Below, piece by piece: positions 35,292 through 45,124 of a stretch of 64,000 nt of DNA (the stretch's first letter is position 1; each line of letters opens with the position of its first letter). The notes under the pieces were generated by a model that was not told the origin of the DNA, ran no database searches, and saw only the letters and a list, made by a program, of their open reading frames with translations. The stretch comes from Streptomyces eurythermus (GTDB taxonomy: Bacteria > Actinomycetota > Actinomycetes > Streptomycetales > Streptomycetaceae): assembly GCF_014649115.1 (NCBI RefSeq), contig NZ_BMSK01000004.1:434001-498000 (forward strand). The letters run 5' to 3'. Position numbers and translations under genes: made by a program.

Positions 35292-36758
35292 GTGCTTGAG
35301 CCCGCGTACCAGGTGGACGTCGTCATCGTGGGGGCCGGCATCGCCGGCCTCTCGGCCGCTCACCGGCTGACCAGCGCCGGAATCACCACCGCGGTCCTGG
35401 AGGCCGCCCCGTACGTCGGCGGTCGCATGTCGACGGAGAAGGTCGACGGCTTCCGGCTCGACCGCGTCGGACAGCTGCTGTCCACGTCCTACCCCGAACT
35501 CCGGCTGACCCCGGGCCTGACCGAGCTGGCCGTGCGCCGCTTCGCGCCGGGCGTGCTGCTGCACCGCGACGGGCGCCTCCAGCGCGCGGGCGCCCCGGCG
35601 CCCGGCGGGAGCGCGAGGGGCGCACGGGGCGCACTCCATGTGGTGCGCGCCCTCGCCGGAACGCCCAGGAGTACGGCCGCCCGGGGTACGGCCCTCAGGG
35701 ATACGGTCCTCGGGGTCACGGCCGCCAGGGCCACGGCGGCCCGGGCCGCGACCGGCCGGGGCACGACGGTCACGCCCGGCCGGGCCGGCGGCGCGCCGGT
35801 GGGCGGCGCCGTGGACCAGGCCCGGCTGGGCGCCGCGCTCGGCCGGCTCGCGGCGACCCCCGTCGAGCGCGTCCTGGCCCGCCCCGAGCTGCCCGCCGCC
35901 CAGGCGCTGGCCCGGCGCGGGGTGCCGGCGCGCACCATCGACGGCTTCCTGCGCCCGCTGCTGGCCGCGCTGCTGTGCGACCCGGAGCTGACCACGTCGA
36001 GCCGGTGCGCCGACCTGGCGCTGCGCGCCTTCGCGAGCGGCCGGCTGTGCGTGCCGGAGGGCGGCGCGGAGGCGCTGCCGGAGCTGCTGGCCCGCGCGCT
36101 GCCGCCGGGCACGGTGCGCACCGGGGTGCGGGTCACCTCGGTGTCCACGACCTCGGTGGCCACCGCCGAGCACGGCGAGATCCGCTGCCGGGCGGTGCTG
36201 CTGGCCACCGACGCGCGGGCCGCGGCGGAGCTGCTGCCCGGGCTGCGGGTGCCGGACTTCCATCCGGTGACGGTGCTCCACCACACCACGGACGAACCCG
36301 CGGAGGCCCTCCCGACCGGCGCCTCGCTGCTGCTGGACGCGGACCGGGGCGGGCCGGTGGCGCACACGGCGGTGCTCAGCACCGTGGACCCGAGCCGGGC
36401 GCCGGCCGGCCGGGTGCTGATCTCCTCGACGGTGCTGGGCCCGCCGCCGGAGGGCGTCGACACCGCCGTCCGCATCCACCTGGCCCGGCTCTACGGCACC
36501 TCCACGCGCCGCTGGGAGACGCTGGCCGTGCACCACACCCCCGAGGCGGTCCCGGCCATGCGCCCCCCGCACGACCCGCGCCGCCCGGTGCGCCTCCTGG
36601 CGGGCCTGTACGTGTGCGGCGACCACCGCGACACCAGCACGGTCCAGGGCGCGCTGCACTCCGCCCGCCGGGCGGCGGCGGCCATCCTGGCGGACCTGGG
36701 CGCGACGGGCTCGATGCACCGCGCGGACCCGGCCCCGGTGCTGCCGAGGGCGGCGTAG
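35292..36758 (+). CDS. FAD-dependent amine-oxidase-like oxidoreductase with pentapeptide-repeat insert
   Basis: A 488-residue flavoprotein of the protoporphyrinogen oxidase / phytoene desaturase superfamily. The N-terminal dinucleotide motif VVIVGAGIAGLSAAHRL and the following GGRMSTEKVDGFRLDRVGQ are clear, as is the C-terminal FAD contact LYVCGDHRDTSTVQGALHSARRAA. Between them, residues 128-162 are seven imperfect five-residue repeats (T-A-x-R-x), encoded by 15-bp DNA repeats, which the family does not need. Substrate unknown. The GTG at 35292 has AGGAGGGG 5 bases upstream. It converges on the TPR regulator. Confidence 0.87.
   Translation: MLEPAYQVDVVIVGAGIAGLSAAHRLTSAGITTAVLEAAPYVGGRMSTEKVDGFRLDRVGQLLSTSYPELRLTPGLTELAVRRFAPGVLLHRDGRLQRAGAPAPGGSARGARGALHVVRALAGTPRSTAARGTALRDTVLGVTAARATAARAATGRGTTVTPGRAGGAPVGGAVDQARLGAALGRLAATPVERVLARPELPAAQALARRGVPARTIDGFLRPLLAALLCDPELTTSSRCADLALRAFASGRLCVPEGGAEALPELLARALPPGTVRTGVRVTSVSTTSVATAEHGEIRCRAVLLATDARAAAELLPGLRVPDFHPVTVLHHTTDEPAEALPTGASLLLDADRGGPVAHTAVLSTVDPSRAPAGRVLISSTVLGPPPEGVDTAVRIHLARLYGTSTRRWETLAVHHTPEAVPAMRPPHDPRRPVRLLAGLYVCGDHRDTSTVQGALHSARRAAAAILADLGATGSMHRADPAPVLPRAA
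35673..35777. repeat. 15-bp tandem repeat coding for pentapeptides
   Basis: Seven consecutive 15-base units begin at 35673, 35688, 35703, 35718, 35733, 35748 and 35763. Most start ACGG(C/T)C. They translate as TAARG, TALRD, TVLGV, TAARA, TAARA, ATGRG and TTVTP in the frame of the flavin oxidoreductase. Confidence 0.75.
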
Positions 36759-36796
36759 CCCCCAGGCGTGGCGTCGGGGCGTGGCTTCGGGTGGCC

Positions 36797-38266
36797 CTAC
36801 CCGAGCGTCGCGACCTTCTCCCGGTAACCGCGCACCGGCGCCGCGTCCCGGTACGGCTCCAGCCGGCGTTCGAAGTCCTTGACGTACTCCACCGCGCGGG
36901 CGGAGCGCATCTCGGCGGCCTGCCCCGCGGCCTCCGCGGCGAGCGCGCAGGCCTGGTCGAGTTCGCCGAGGCCGAGCCGCGCGGTGGCGAGGACGACCCG
37001 GCAGAACAGCCGGCTGCGGGCGAAGGCTGGCGCCCGCAGCTGGAGGGCGCGCTCGGCGTGCTGCGCGGCCGCCCGGAACTGCTGGAGGTCCCGGTGGCAG
37101 TGCGCGAACTCGTCGGCGAGCTGCCCCTCGTCGAAGAACCGGGCCCAGTGCGGCACCTCGTCCCCGGGCCGGGCCGCCTCCAGCGCGCGCTCGGCCCGCA
37201 CCAGCGCCGCGGTGCACGCCCGTACCTCGCCGAGGACGGCGTGCGCCCGCGCCTCGGAGGCGTGCAGCAGCGACTGGACGACGGGCGGGGCGCCGGTGCC
37301 GACGCCCTGCTGGGCGACCCGGGTCAGCTGCACGGCCTCCCTGCCGTGCCCGAGGTAGACGGCCTGGCGGCTCATGGTGACCAGGACGTAGGAGCCGTAG
37401 GCCCGGTCGCCGGCGGCCTGGGCGAGCCGCAGGGCCTGCACGAAGTAGCGCTGGGCGAGCCCGTGCGCGGCGATGTCGTACGACGTCCAGCCCGCCAGCC
37501 GGGTCAGGTCGGCGGCGGCGCCGAACAGCCGGCGGCCGGTCTGCTCGCCGTAGCTGCCGCGGAGCATCGGCTCGCACTCGTGCTCCAGGTAGCGCACCAG
37601 CGCCTGCCGGGCGTGGCCGCCGCCGAACCGGTCGTCGAGGGTGCGGAACAGCTCGCCGACCGAGCGCAGCGCGGCGATGTCGCCGGTGGTGACCCGGTGG
37701 CCGGGGGCGCGTTCGGCACTCGCGCGGGCGCGGGCCGCGGCCGCCGCCCCGGGCGGGAGCGGGGACCTGACCGCGCCGGGCCGGCCCTGCTGCGGCACCC
37801 GGGGCCCCGGCTCGCGGGCCACCCGGTCGTCGGGCTTGCCGATCAGCCAGTCCCGGCTGGGCACGACCAGGCCCGCCGGGGTGAAGGCGATCTTGCGCAG
37901 CTCGGCGTGGCTGCCGGAGTCCTTGCGCCACAGGCCGCTGACGATGTCGACGGCCTCCTCCGGGGTGGCCGCGAACTCCAGCCCGGCGTACACCGGCGCA
38001 CAGGAGTCCAGGCCGAGATCCTGGGCGGTGAGCCGGCGCCCGAGCCGGCGGGTGAAGACCTCGGCGATGAGGGCGGGGGTGGTGCCGCGCGGCTGCTGCC
38101 CGCGCAGCCAGCGGGTGACCGATGTCTTGTCGTATCTGAGGTCCAGCCCGTGTTCCAGACCGAGCTGATCGACGCGACGCGCCAGACCCGCGTTGGAGAA
38201 CCCCGCTTCTGCGATGAGCGCGGCGAGCTGGCGGTTGGGGGTGCGCTGCGCGGGTCGGTCCGTCAT
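36797..38266 (-). CDS. NsdA-like regulator with TPR region
   Basis: A 489-residue protein. The N terminus ([26 protein letters not shown]...[16 protein letters not shown]) is helix-turn-helix-like; the rest, from about 175, is helical with TPR-like repeats ([35 protein letters not shown] and later). This layout matches the Streptomyces NsdA-type family, some of which repress antibiotic production and sporulation; I infer membership from architecture, not orthology. The ATG at 38266 is chosen. A Pro/Ala/Arg linker lies near 140-165. It is divergent from lipB. Confidence 0.8.
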   Translation of the reverse strand: MTDRPAQRTPNRQLAALIAEAGFSNAGLARRVDQLGLEHGLDLRYDKTSVTRWLRGQQPRGTTPALIAEVFTRRLGRRLTAQDLGLDSCAPVYAGLEFAATPEEAVDIVSGLWRKDSGSHAELRKIAFTPAGLVVPSRDWLIGKPDDRVAREPGPRVPQQGRPGAVRSPLPPGAAAAARARASAERAPGHRVTTGDIAALRSVGELFRTLDDRFGGGHARQALVRYLEHECEPMLRGSYGEQTGRRLFGAAADLTRLAGWTSYDIAAHGLAQRYFVQALRLAQAAGDRAYGSYVLVTMSRQAVYLGHGREAVQLTRVAQQGVGTGAPPVVQSLLHASEARAHAVLGEVRACTAALVRAERALEAARPGDEVPHWARFFDEGQLADEFAHCHRDLQQFRAAAQHAERALQLRAPAFARSRLFCRVVLATARLGLGELDQACALAAEAAGQAAEMRSARAVEYVKDFERRLEPYRDAAPVRGYREKVATLG

Positions 38267-38504
38267 CTGCGGTGCGGTCTCCTGCCTTCCGGGCGGTGGA
38301 CGTGCCCGGATTGCCTTTGAGCAGCCCTTATGGCTCACGAACGGCGCGAATGTAGCGGAGAGTGAGCAGACGATCACACACTTTGCGCCACCTTCATCCG
38401 ATCGTGTGAGGAACGCCCGCCGGGCTGACGTGTACGGCTCGGACGTACAGTGGCGTGGGCGCGATACATGCCTGACACACCCATCGCCGAGGGAGGCGCT
38501 TGCC

Positions 38505-39302
38505 GTGAGTGAGTTGCGGTTCGTCCGCAGGGGATTCGGTGCCGATGCCGTCGACTACCAGGCGGCCTGGGACGAGCAGCGCCGGATCCACGCGGCCCGG
38601 TTCGCCGACGAGGTCCCCGACACCGTGATCCTCCTGGAGCACCCCCCGGTGTACACGGCCGGCCGGCGCACCGAGGACAGCGAGCGCCCGCTGGACGGGA
38701 CCCCGGTCATCGACGTGGACCGCGGCGGCAAGATCACCTGGCACGGCCCGGGCCAGCTGGTGGGCTACCCGATCCAGAAGCTGCCCCGCCCGGTGGACGT
38801 GGTCGCGCACGTACGGCGGCTGGAGGAGGCGCTCATCCGCACCTGCGCCGAGTTCGGCCTGGAGACCACCCGGGTCGAGGGCCGCAGCGGCGTATGGGTG
38901 CTCGGCGACCCGGTCGAGCAGCGGCCGGCGCTCGGGGGGCTGTCCCTGGACCTCGACCCGCGCCTGACCGACGAGGAGTTCGACCCCCGGCTCAACGGCC
39001 CCGAGTACGCCCCGTCCAACGCGGGCCAGCGGCGCGAGGACCGCAAGATCGCGCAGATCGGCATCCGGGTGGCCAAGGGCGTCACGATGCACGGCTTCTC
39101 GTTCAACGTGAACCCGGACATGAAGTGGTTCGACCGGATCATCCCGTGCGGCATCCGCGACGCGGGCGTGGCCTCCCTCGCGGGCGAGCTGGGCCGGGAC
39201 ATCACGGTCGAGGAGGTCGTGCCGGTGGTGGAGAAGCACCTCAGGGACGTCCTGGAGAACGCGGACCTGAAGCCCCGGGAGATCGAGAAGGCGTCCGCCT
39301 GA
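38505..39302 (+). CDS. lipB: Octanoyltransferase LipB
   Basis: Transfers octanoyl from acyl carrier protein to lipoyl-domain lysines, the first step of endogenous lipoylation. The 265-residue protein has [33 protein letters not shown], the catalytic lysine in [26 protein letters not shown] and the catalytic cysteine in DRIIPCGI. The GTG at 38505 has GGGAGG 8 bases upstream. lipA follows after a structured spacer. The substrates in this genome include sucB in this window. Confidence 0.95.
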   Translation: MSELRFVRRGFGADAVDYQAAWDEQRRIHAARFADEVPDTVILLEHPPVYTAGRRTEDSERPLDGTPVIDVDRGGKITWHGPGQLVGYPIQKLPRPVDVVAHVRRLEEALIRTCAEFGLETTRVEGRSGVWVLGDPVEQRPALGGLSLDLDPRLTDEEFDPRLNGPEYAPSNAGQRREDRKIAQIGIRVAKGVTMHGFSFNVNPDMKWFDRIIPCGIRDAGVASLAGELGRDITVEEVVPVVEKHLRDVLENADLKPREIEKASA

Positions 39303-39319
39303 CCGTCGGCACCGGGAAT

Positions 39320-39361
39320 GCGCCCTGCGGTCGGGAGGTTGGTCTCACCGGCAGGGCGCAA
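39320..39361 (+). terminator. Hairpin between lipB and lipA
   Basis: TGCGCCCTGC (39320-39329) and GCAGGGCGCA (39352-39361) form a perfect 10-bp stem, with further GGT/ACC pairing inside the loop. It starts 17 bases after the lipB stop and could terminate or attenuate read-through into lipA. Confidence 0.6.
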
Positions 39362-39369
39362 TGAGCACG

Positions 39370-39389
39370 GGCGTACCCTGGTGTACGCC
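39370..39389. promoter_or_regulatory. Palindrome at the lipA promoter
   Basis: GGCGTAC (39370-39376) and GTACGCC (39383-39389) form a perfect interrupted inverted repeat with a 6-base centre. TACCCT (39374-39379), a plausible -10, lies inside it. lipA starts at 39417. Confidence 0.4.
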
Positions 39390-39416
39390 GAAGAATCGAA
39401 GTCACAGGGAGCCGAC

Positions 39417-40382
39417 GTGTCCGCAGTCTCACCCGACGGACGCAAGATGCTGCGCCTGGAGGTCCGCAACAGCCAGACCCCCATCGAGCGCAAGCCCGAG
39501 TGGATCAAGACCCGGGCGAAAATGGGCCCCGAATACACGAAGATGCAGAACCTCGTGAAGAGCGAGGGCCTGCACACGGTGTGCCAGGAAGCCGGCTGCC
39601 CGAACATCTACGAGTGCTGGGAGGACCGCGAGGCGACCTTCCTCATCGGCGGCGACCAGTGCACCCGGCGCTGCGACTTCTGCCAGATCGACACCGGCAA
39701 GCCCGAGGCGCTCGACCGCGACGAGCCGCGCCGGGTGGGCGAGTCCGTGGTGACGATGGACCTGAACTACGCCACCATCACCGGCGTGGCCCGCGACGAC
39801 CTGCCGGACGGCGGCGCCTGGCTGTACGCCGAGACCGTGCGCCAGATCCACGAGCAGACGGCCGGGCGCGAGGGCGGCCGGACCAAGGTGGAGCTGCTGG
39901 CCCCCGACTTCAACGCGGTGCCCGAGCAGTTGGCGGAGGTGTTCGAGTCCCGTCCCGAGGTCTTCGCGCACAACGTCGAGACGGTCCCCCGGATCTTCAA
40001 GCGGATCCGTCCCGGCTTCCGCTACGAGCGCTCCCTGAAGGTCATCACCGAGGCCCGCGACTTCGGCCTGGTCACCAAGTCCAACCTGATCCTCGGCATG
40101 GGCGAGACCCGCGAGGAGGTCAGCGAGGCGCTGAAGCAGCTGCACGAGGCGGGCTGCGAGCTGGTCACCATCACCCAGTACCTGCGCCCCTCCGTCCGGC
40201 ACCACCCGGTGGAGCGCTGGGTGAAGCCGCACGAGTTCGTGGAGCTGAAGGAGGAGGCCGAGCAGATCGGCTTCTCCGGTGTGATGTCCGGCCCGCTGGT
40301 GCGCTCCTCCTACCGCGCCGGGCGGCTGTACCAGATGGCCGTCGAGAAGCGGGGCGCTTTCGTCGCCGCCCAGGCGGTGTGA
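39417..40382 (+). CDS. lipA: Lipoyl synthase LipA
   Basis: A 321-residue radical-SAM enzyme that inserts two sulfurs into the octanoyl chain on lipoyl domains. Both clusters are visible: the auxiliary set C56, C61, C67 in [12 protein letters not shown] with the terminal serine motif RSSYRAG, and the radical-SAM set C82, C86, C89 in CTRRCDFC. The GTG at 39417 has AGGGAG 5 bases upstream. lipB lies just upstream. The auxiliary cluster is consumed in turnover, so activity would depend on Fe-S carriers such as ErpA. Confidence 0.97.
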   Translation: MSAVSPDGRKMLRLEVRNSQTPIERKPEWIKTRAKMGPEYTKMQNLVKSEGLHTVCQEAGCPNIYECWEDREATFLIGGDQCTRRCDFCQIDTGKPEALDRDEPRRVGESVVTMDLNYATITGVARDDLPDGGAWLYAETVRQIHEQTAGREGGRTKVELLAPDFNAVPEQLAEVFESRPEVFAHNVETVPRIFKRIRPGFRYERSLKVITEARDFGLVTKSNLILGMGETREEVSEALKQLHEAGCELVTITQYLRPSVRHHPVERWVKPHEFVELKEEAEQIGFSGVMSGPLVRSSYRAGRLYQMAVEKRGAFVAAQAV

Positions 40383-40549
40383 GTCCCGCTCCGGTTCCGC
40401 GGTGTGAGCCGCGCGTGTGAATCGTCGCACAAATTGCTACTGGCCGGTAATGGCCGAGTCGACGCGGTCCCGGCCGTCCTCGCTGATGAGGGCGACCGCC
40501 GGGGCCGCGCCGTTCGTTCCGGCTCCGGCACCGGGGGGTTCACCACTGT

Positions 40550-40604
40550 TTGACCGGCCGGTCACGCCCTGGTAACACCAGACAGTGACCCTGGTGTCAC
40601 GCCC
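40550..40604 (+). promoter_or_regulatory. Promoter with palindrome and direct repeats upstream of the 66-residue gene
   Basis: TTGACC (40550-40555), 17-bp spacer, TAACAC (40573-40578). A perfect 14-bp palindrome TGACCGGCCGGTCA (40551-40564) covers the -35, and GTCACGCCC recurs at 40561-40569 and 40596-40604. The arrangement looks regulated. Confidence 0.45.
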
Positions 40605-40637
40605 CTGACTCCACCGCTTCGAGGGGGGATCCCGATC

Positions 40638-40838
40638 ATGCAGGCACCACCCGTGCGCGCCACCGCCATCCCGTCCTTCACCGACGCGCTGCGCCGCGTC
40701 GAGTCCCTGCTGCTGAGCGGCGGCCAGCGCACCGCCCGCCGCAACGCCTGGACCTCCGTCCTGGAGGACCGCCGCCGGGCCAAGGACCGGGTCGAGGCCC
40801 AGCGGTTCCTGGAGCGGGCCGCCGCCGGCCGCTCCTGA
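40638..40838 (+). CDS. Small basic protein, function unknown
   Basis: A 66-residue protein (MQAPPVRATAIPSFTDALRRVESLLLSGG...) rich in Arg and Ala, likely all helical, no membrane segment. The ATG at 40638 is preceded by GAGGGGGG. It lies between lipA and the DUF4191 gene and I expect a syntenic small gene in other Streptomyces, which favours a real conserved gene. No function can be assigned. Confidence 0.7.
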   Translation: MQAPPVRATAIPSFTDALRRVESLLLSGGQRTARRNAWTSVLEDRRRAKDRVEAQRFLERAAAGRS

Positions 40839-40919
40839 CCCCGCCCGGCCCCGCCCCCGGACCGGCCCCGCCGGGCACTGCCGTCGTAGGCGCTCCCGGG
40901 GGCACGTAGACTTCGTGGC

Positions 40920-41621
40920 ATGGCGAGGAAGGAAACCGCGGCGGACGCCGCGAATGCCGGGCGACTGAAGCAGATCGCCCTCACGTACCAGATGACCCGC
41001 AAGGCCGACAAGACGATCGGCCTTGTACTCGCGGCCGTCGGGATCGGCACGCTCGGTGTCTTCCTCGCGATCGGCTTCCTGATCGGACACCCGGTCTACC
41101 TGGGCATCTTCGGTCTGCTGGTCGCCCTGCTGGCGACGGCCGTCGTGTTCGGCCGCCGGGCCGAGCGGGCCGCGTTCGGCCAGATGGAGGGCCAGCCGGG
41201 CGCCGCCGCGGCCGTGCTGGACAACATCGGCCGGGGCTGGACGACGACTCCGGCGGTGGCGATGAACCGCAGCCAGGACGTGGTGCACCGGGCCGTCGGC
41301 AAGGCCGGCATCGTGCTGGTGGCCGAGGGCAACCCGAACCGGGTGAAGACCCTGCTGGCGGCCGAGAAGAAGAAGATGAACCGGATCGTCGCGGACGTGC
41401 CGGTGCACGATGTGATCGTGGGCAACGGCGAGGGCCAGGTGGAGCTGAAGAAGCTGCGCACGACCCTGCTGAAGTTCCCGCGGGTGCTGACCGGCCCCCA
41501 GGTGACCGCCACCAACGACCGGCTGCGCGCGCTCGGCGACCTGATGAGCAACATGCCGTTGCCAAAAGGCCCCATGCCGAAGGGGATGCGCCTCCCGAAG
41601 GGCGGCCCCCGGGGGCGCTGA
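40920..41621 (+). CDS. DUF4191 membrane protein
   Basis: A 233-residue protein with a short charged N terminus, two adjoining transmembrane helices (about 40-85: IGLVLAAVGIGTLGVFLAIGFLI and IFGLLVALLATAVVFG), then a basic soluble domain ending in a Pro/Gly/Arg tail. This is the DUF4191 family of actinobacteria; function unknown. The ATG at 40920 lies 7 bases after TAGACT, so it is probably leaderless. A strong hairpin follows, and the pigment-cluster region begins immediately after. Confidence 0.85.
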   Translation: MARKETAADAANAGRLKQIALTYQMTRKADKTIGLVLAAVGIGTLGVFLAIGFLIGHPVYLGIFGLLVALLATAVVFGRRAERAAFGQMEGQPGAAAAVLDNIGRGWTTTPAVAMNRSQDVVHRAVGKAGIVLVAEGNPNRVKTLLAAEKKKMNRIVADVPVHDVIVGNGEGQVELKKLRTTLLKFPRVLTGPQVTATNDRLRALGDLMSNMPLPKGPMPKGMRLPKGGPRGR

Positions 41622-41641
41622 CCCGCACCCGTACGCCATCG

Positions 41642-41679
41642 ACGAAGCCCCGTACCCCCTCCAGGGTGCGGGGCTTCGT
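41642..41679 (+). terminator. Strong hairpin after the DUF4191 gene
   Basis: A 16-bp stem (41642-41657 with 41664-41679, one G-U pair) with a 6-base loop, followed by TGAC. It marks the left edge of the accessory region. Confidence 0.85.
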
Positions 41680-41742
41680 TGACACGCCACCGAACGGAGC
41701 ATCCGGCGGGTTGTCGGCTCATCCGCTTTTAGCCTTCGGGAT

Positions 41743-42828
41743 GTGACAAAACGCCATATTACGTACCTCGCATGCGCCACGGCCCTCGTCGGTGCGTTCG
41801 CCGGCGCCGCCCCGGCGTCGGCGGCCCACCGGACCCTCGTGGTGCACCCCGGTGAATCCATCCAGAAGGCGGTGAACGCCGCCCGGCCCGGCGACACCGT
41901 GCGGGTCCTGGCCGGCACCTACCACGAGAGCGTCACGCTCAGGACGGCCGCGGTGACCCTGCGGGGCGCGGGCCCGGACACCGTCATCCGGCCGCCCGCC
42001 GGCGCCAAGCTCGTACCGCCCGCCAAGGGGGCCACCCCCACCTGTCTCGGCTCCGGCAACGGCATCTGCGTGGTCGGCGGGAAGCACAAGCCCCTGCGGG
42101 ACGTCACCGTCGCCGATCTGTCGGTGACCGGGTTCGCCAAGGTCGGCCTGTGGTCCATGGGCACCGACCATCTGACCGTGACCGGGGTGACCGCCGACGA
42201 CAACGGCCAGTGGGGCATCGCCCAGGAGCACTCCACCCGGGGCGTCTTCCGCCGGGACACCGCCCGGCGCAACGGCGACGCCGGCCTGTTCCTCGCCAAC
42301 AGCGTCAAGGCCGAACAGGGCGCCCAGGACAGCAAGGGCACCGTGGTCGACCGCACCCTGCTGGAGGGCAACCGGATCGGGCTCACCGTCCGCCGGCTGC
42401 GCGACCTCACCGTCCGGCGCAACCACGTCACCGGCAACTGCGCCGGCGTGTTCATCGTGGGCGACGAGAACAAGCCCCGGGCGGGCGCGCTGACCGTACG
42501 CGCCAACCTGGTCGAGCGGAACAACAAGTACTGCCCGAAGACCGCCCGGCTGCCCTACCTCCAGGGCTCCGGCATCGTCCTGACCGGCACCGAGAACACC
42601 CTGGTCTCCCGGAACACCGTCACCGGCCACTCGGGCAAGTCCCCGCTGTCGGGCGGCATCGTCCTGTTCAAGAGCTTCGTCGGTGCCACCAGCGAGCGGA
42701 ACCGGATCACCGGCAACCACCTGTCGGCCAACTCCCCGGCGGACCTGGTCAACCAGGAGGCGGCGAAGAGCGGCAACGCCTTCACCCGCAACTCCTGCCG
42801 CGCCTCCAGGCCCGCGGGCCTGTGCTGA
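41743..42828 (+). CDS. Secreted right-handed beta-helix protein
   Basis: A 361-residue exported protein with a classical signal peptide ending near APASAAHR. The mature part has repeated beta-helix turns of the NosD/pectate-lyase-like type: DTVRVLAGTYHESVTL, LTVTGVTADDNGQWGI, LTVRRNHVTGNCAGVFIV, ENTLVSRNTVTGHSG. Cys near the C terminus may form a disulfide. No catalytic signature for a specific lyase is evident. The GTG at 41743 lies 7 bases after TAGCCT, suggesting a leaderless message. It is 43 bases upstream of the O-methyltransferase and may be co-transcribed; a role in pigment deposition or the spore surface is only a guess. Confidence 0.8.
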   Translation: MTKRHITYLACATALVGAFAGAAPASAAHRTLVVHPGESIQKAVNAARPGDTVRVLAGTYHESVTLRTAAVTLRGAGPDTVIRPPAGAKLVPPAKGATPTCLGSGNGICVVGGKHKPLRDVTVADLSVTGFAKVGLWSMGTDHLTVTGVTADDNGQWGIAQEHSTRGVFRRDTARRNGDAGLFLANSVKAEQGAQDSKGTVVDRTLLEGNRIGLTVRRLRDLTVRRNHVTGNCAGVFIVGDENKPRAGALTVRANLVERNNKYCPKTARLPYLQGSGIVLTGTENTLVSRNTVTGHSGKSPLSGGIVLFKSFVGATSERNRITGNHLSANSPADLVNQEAAKSGNAFTRNSCRASRPAGLC

Positions 42829-42871
42829 CCGGACGGCCGTACCCGACCCACGCAAGGAAGGAAGGCGGCAC

Positions 42872-43936
42872 ATGACCGCACCATCCCCCGCGCTCTCCAC
42901 CGCGCCGGAGCCCGGGGCACCCCCCACCCCGCCGCCGTCGATGCGGCTGCGCGAGCTCGTGTTCGGGGCGGCCTGCGCCGCCGCCGTCCGCGCCGCCGCC
43001 CGGCTCGGTGTCGCCGACGCCCTCGGCGACGCCCCCATGACCGTCCAGAGCCTGGCGGCGGCCGTGCACACCGAGCCCGGGCCGCTGCGCCGGCTGCTGC
43101 GCGCCCTGTCCTGCTACGGCGTCTTCGCCGAGCGGCCCGACGGCACGTTCGCCCACACCGAGATGTCCCGGCTGCTGCGCGAGGACGACCCGAACAGCCT
43201 GCGCGCCATCGCCCTGTGGTGCACCGAGCCGTGGACCTGGGACGCCTGGCCCCGGCTGGACCGGGCGGTGCGCACCGGCCACAACGTCGTACAGGACCTG
43301 TACGGCAAGGAGTTCTTCGAGTACCTCAACGAGGACGCCCCGGAGTCCGCCGACGTCTTCAACCGGGCGATGACCCGCTCCAGCGAGCAGTCGGCCCGGG
43401 AGGTCGCCACGCTGCTCGACCTGTCCGGCAGCGACTCGGTCGCCGACCTCGGCGGCGGGCAGGGGCACGTGGTGGCCAGCCTGCTCGACAAGTACCCGGC
43501 GATGCTGGGCTATCTGCTGGACCTGCCGCGGGTGGTGGACAACGCGCTGCCCCGGCTGCGCGAGGGCGGCGACCTGGCCGGCCGGACCCGGATCGTGCCG
43601 GGTGACATCCGCGAGGCCGTCCCGGTCAAGGCCGACGTCTACATCATCAAGAACATCCTGGAGTGGGACGACGAGTCCACCGCCCGGCTGCTGCGCAACG
43701 TGGTCGAGGCGGGCGGCCCCGGCACCCGGGTCGTCGTCATCGAGAACCTGGTGGACGACACTCCGTCCATGCGGTTCAGCACCGCCATGGACCTGCTGCT
43801 GCTGCTCAACGTGGGCGGCGCCAAGCACACCACCGCCAGCATGACCGGCCGGCTGCGGGCGGCGGGCCTGGAGGTCGGCGACATCCGCCCGGTCAATCCG
43901 TTCCTGCACGCGTTCGACTGCACGGTCCGCGGGTGA
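42872..43936 (+). CDS. Polyketide-type O-methyltransferase
   Basis: A 354-residue SAM-dependent O-methyltransferase of the Methyltransf_2 family. The N-terminal dimerisation/winged-helix domain (AARLGVADALGDAPMTVQSLAAAVHTEPGPLRRLLRAL) is followed by the Rossmann domain with VADLGGGQGHVVASLL, DLPRVVDNA, PGDIREAVP and IIKNILEWDDE (the usual HxxxDW-type catalytic His position reads KNILEWDD, so a catalytic His is not obvious). Relatives methylate phenols of aromatic polyketides. The ATG at 42872 has GGAAGG upstream. It converges on the cyclase end of the pigment cluster across a long hairpin. Confidence 0.87.
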   Translation: MTAPSPALSTAPEPGAPPTPPPSMRLRELVFGAACAAAVRAAARLGVADALGDAPMTVQSLAAAVHTEPGPLRRLLRALSCYGVFAERPDGTFAHTEMSRLLREDDPNSLRAIALWCTEPWTWDAWPRLDRAVRTGHNVVQDLYGKEFFEYLNEDAPESADVFNRAMTRSSEQSAREVATLLDLSGSDSVADLGGGQGHVVASLLDKYPAMLGYLLDLPRVVDNALPRLREGGDLAGRTRIVPGDIREAVPVKADVYIIKNILEWDDESTARLLRNVVEAGGPGTRVVVIENLVDDTPSMRFSTAMDLLLLLNVGGAKHTTASMTGRLRAAGLEVGDIRPVNPFLHAFDCTVRG

Positions 43937-43954
43937 GACCGCTCCCCCACGGCA

Positions 43955-43997
43955 CACCGGTGCCGGGTCCGCGTCACACGCGGGCCCGGCACCGGTG
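43955..43997. terminator. Bidirectional hairpin between the methyltransferase and the pigment operon
   Basis: A 19-bp stem (43955-43973 with 43979-43997, one G-U pair) and a 5-base loop. It ends the O-methyltransferase message and, on the other strand, the polyketide operon whose last stop is at 44013. Confidence 0.9.
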
Positions 43998-44012
43998 CTC
44001 CGGACGGGGATC

Positions 44013-44345
44013 TCAGACTCCGGCGTCGCGCTCCCAGACGTAGAAGCGCTGGGCCATGGCGTCCTTCGGGGATCGCCAGGTCTCGGGGTCGTACGCGCTG
44101 ACGTACGCCGACAGCCGTTCGCTGACCTCCTTGAACTCGGGGTGCGAGGTGACCTTGGCGATGGCCGGTCCGGGCTCGCGTTCGGACTCGATGAGGTGCA
44201 TGTACACATCGCCGAACTGGAAGAGGCTGCGCCGGACCACCCCGACGAGGTGCGGCAGCTCTCCGCGGTCGGACTCCGCGAACACCTTGGCGATGTCCGG
44301 GGCGGCGCCCGGGGCCATGCGGGCGACGATCAGGGCCTGGTGCAC
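44013..44345 (-). CDS. TcmI-type polyketide cyclase (whiE ORFVII-like)
   Basis: A 110-residue ferredoxin-fold cyclase of the TcmI/polyketide synthesis cyclase family that closes later rings of aromatic polyketides. MHQALIVARMAPGAAPDIAKVF and the central VGVVRRSLFQFGDVYMHLIES are typical. It is the last gene of the minus-strand operon, 21 bases after the aromatase, the same place as whiE ORFVII in S. coelicolor. Confidence 0.9.
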   Translation of the reverse strand: MHQALIVARMAPGAAPDIAKVFAESDRGELPHLVGVVRRSLFQFGDVYMHLIESEREPGPAIAKVTSHPEFKEVSERLSAYVSAYDPETWRSPKDAMAQRFYVWERDAGV

Positions 44346-44366
44346 GGTCGTCTCCTGCTCTCCGGC

Positions 44367-45102
<736 letters not shown>

Positions 45103-45124
45103 GCGCTTTCCTCCTTTGCTGTGC

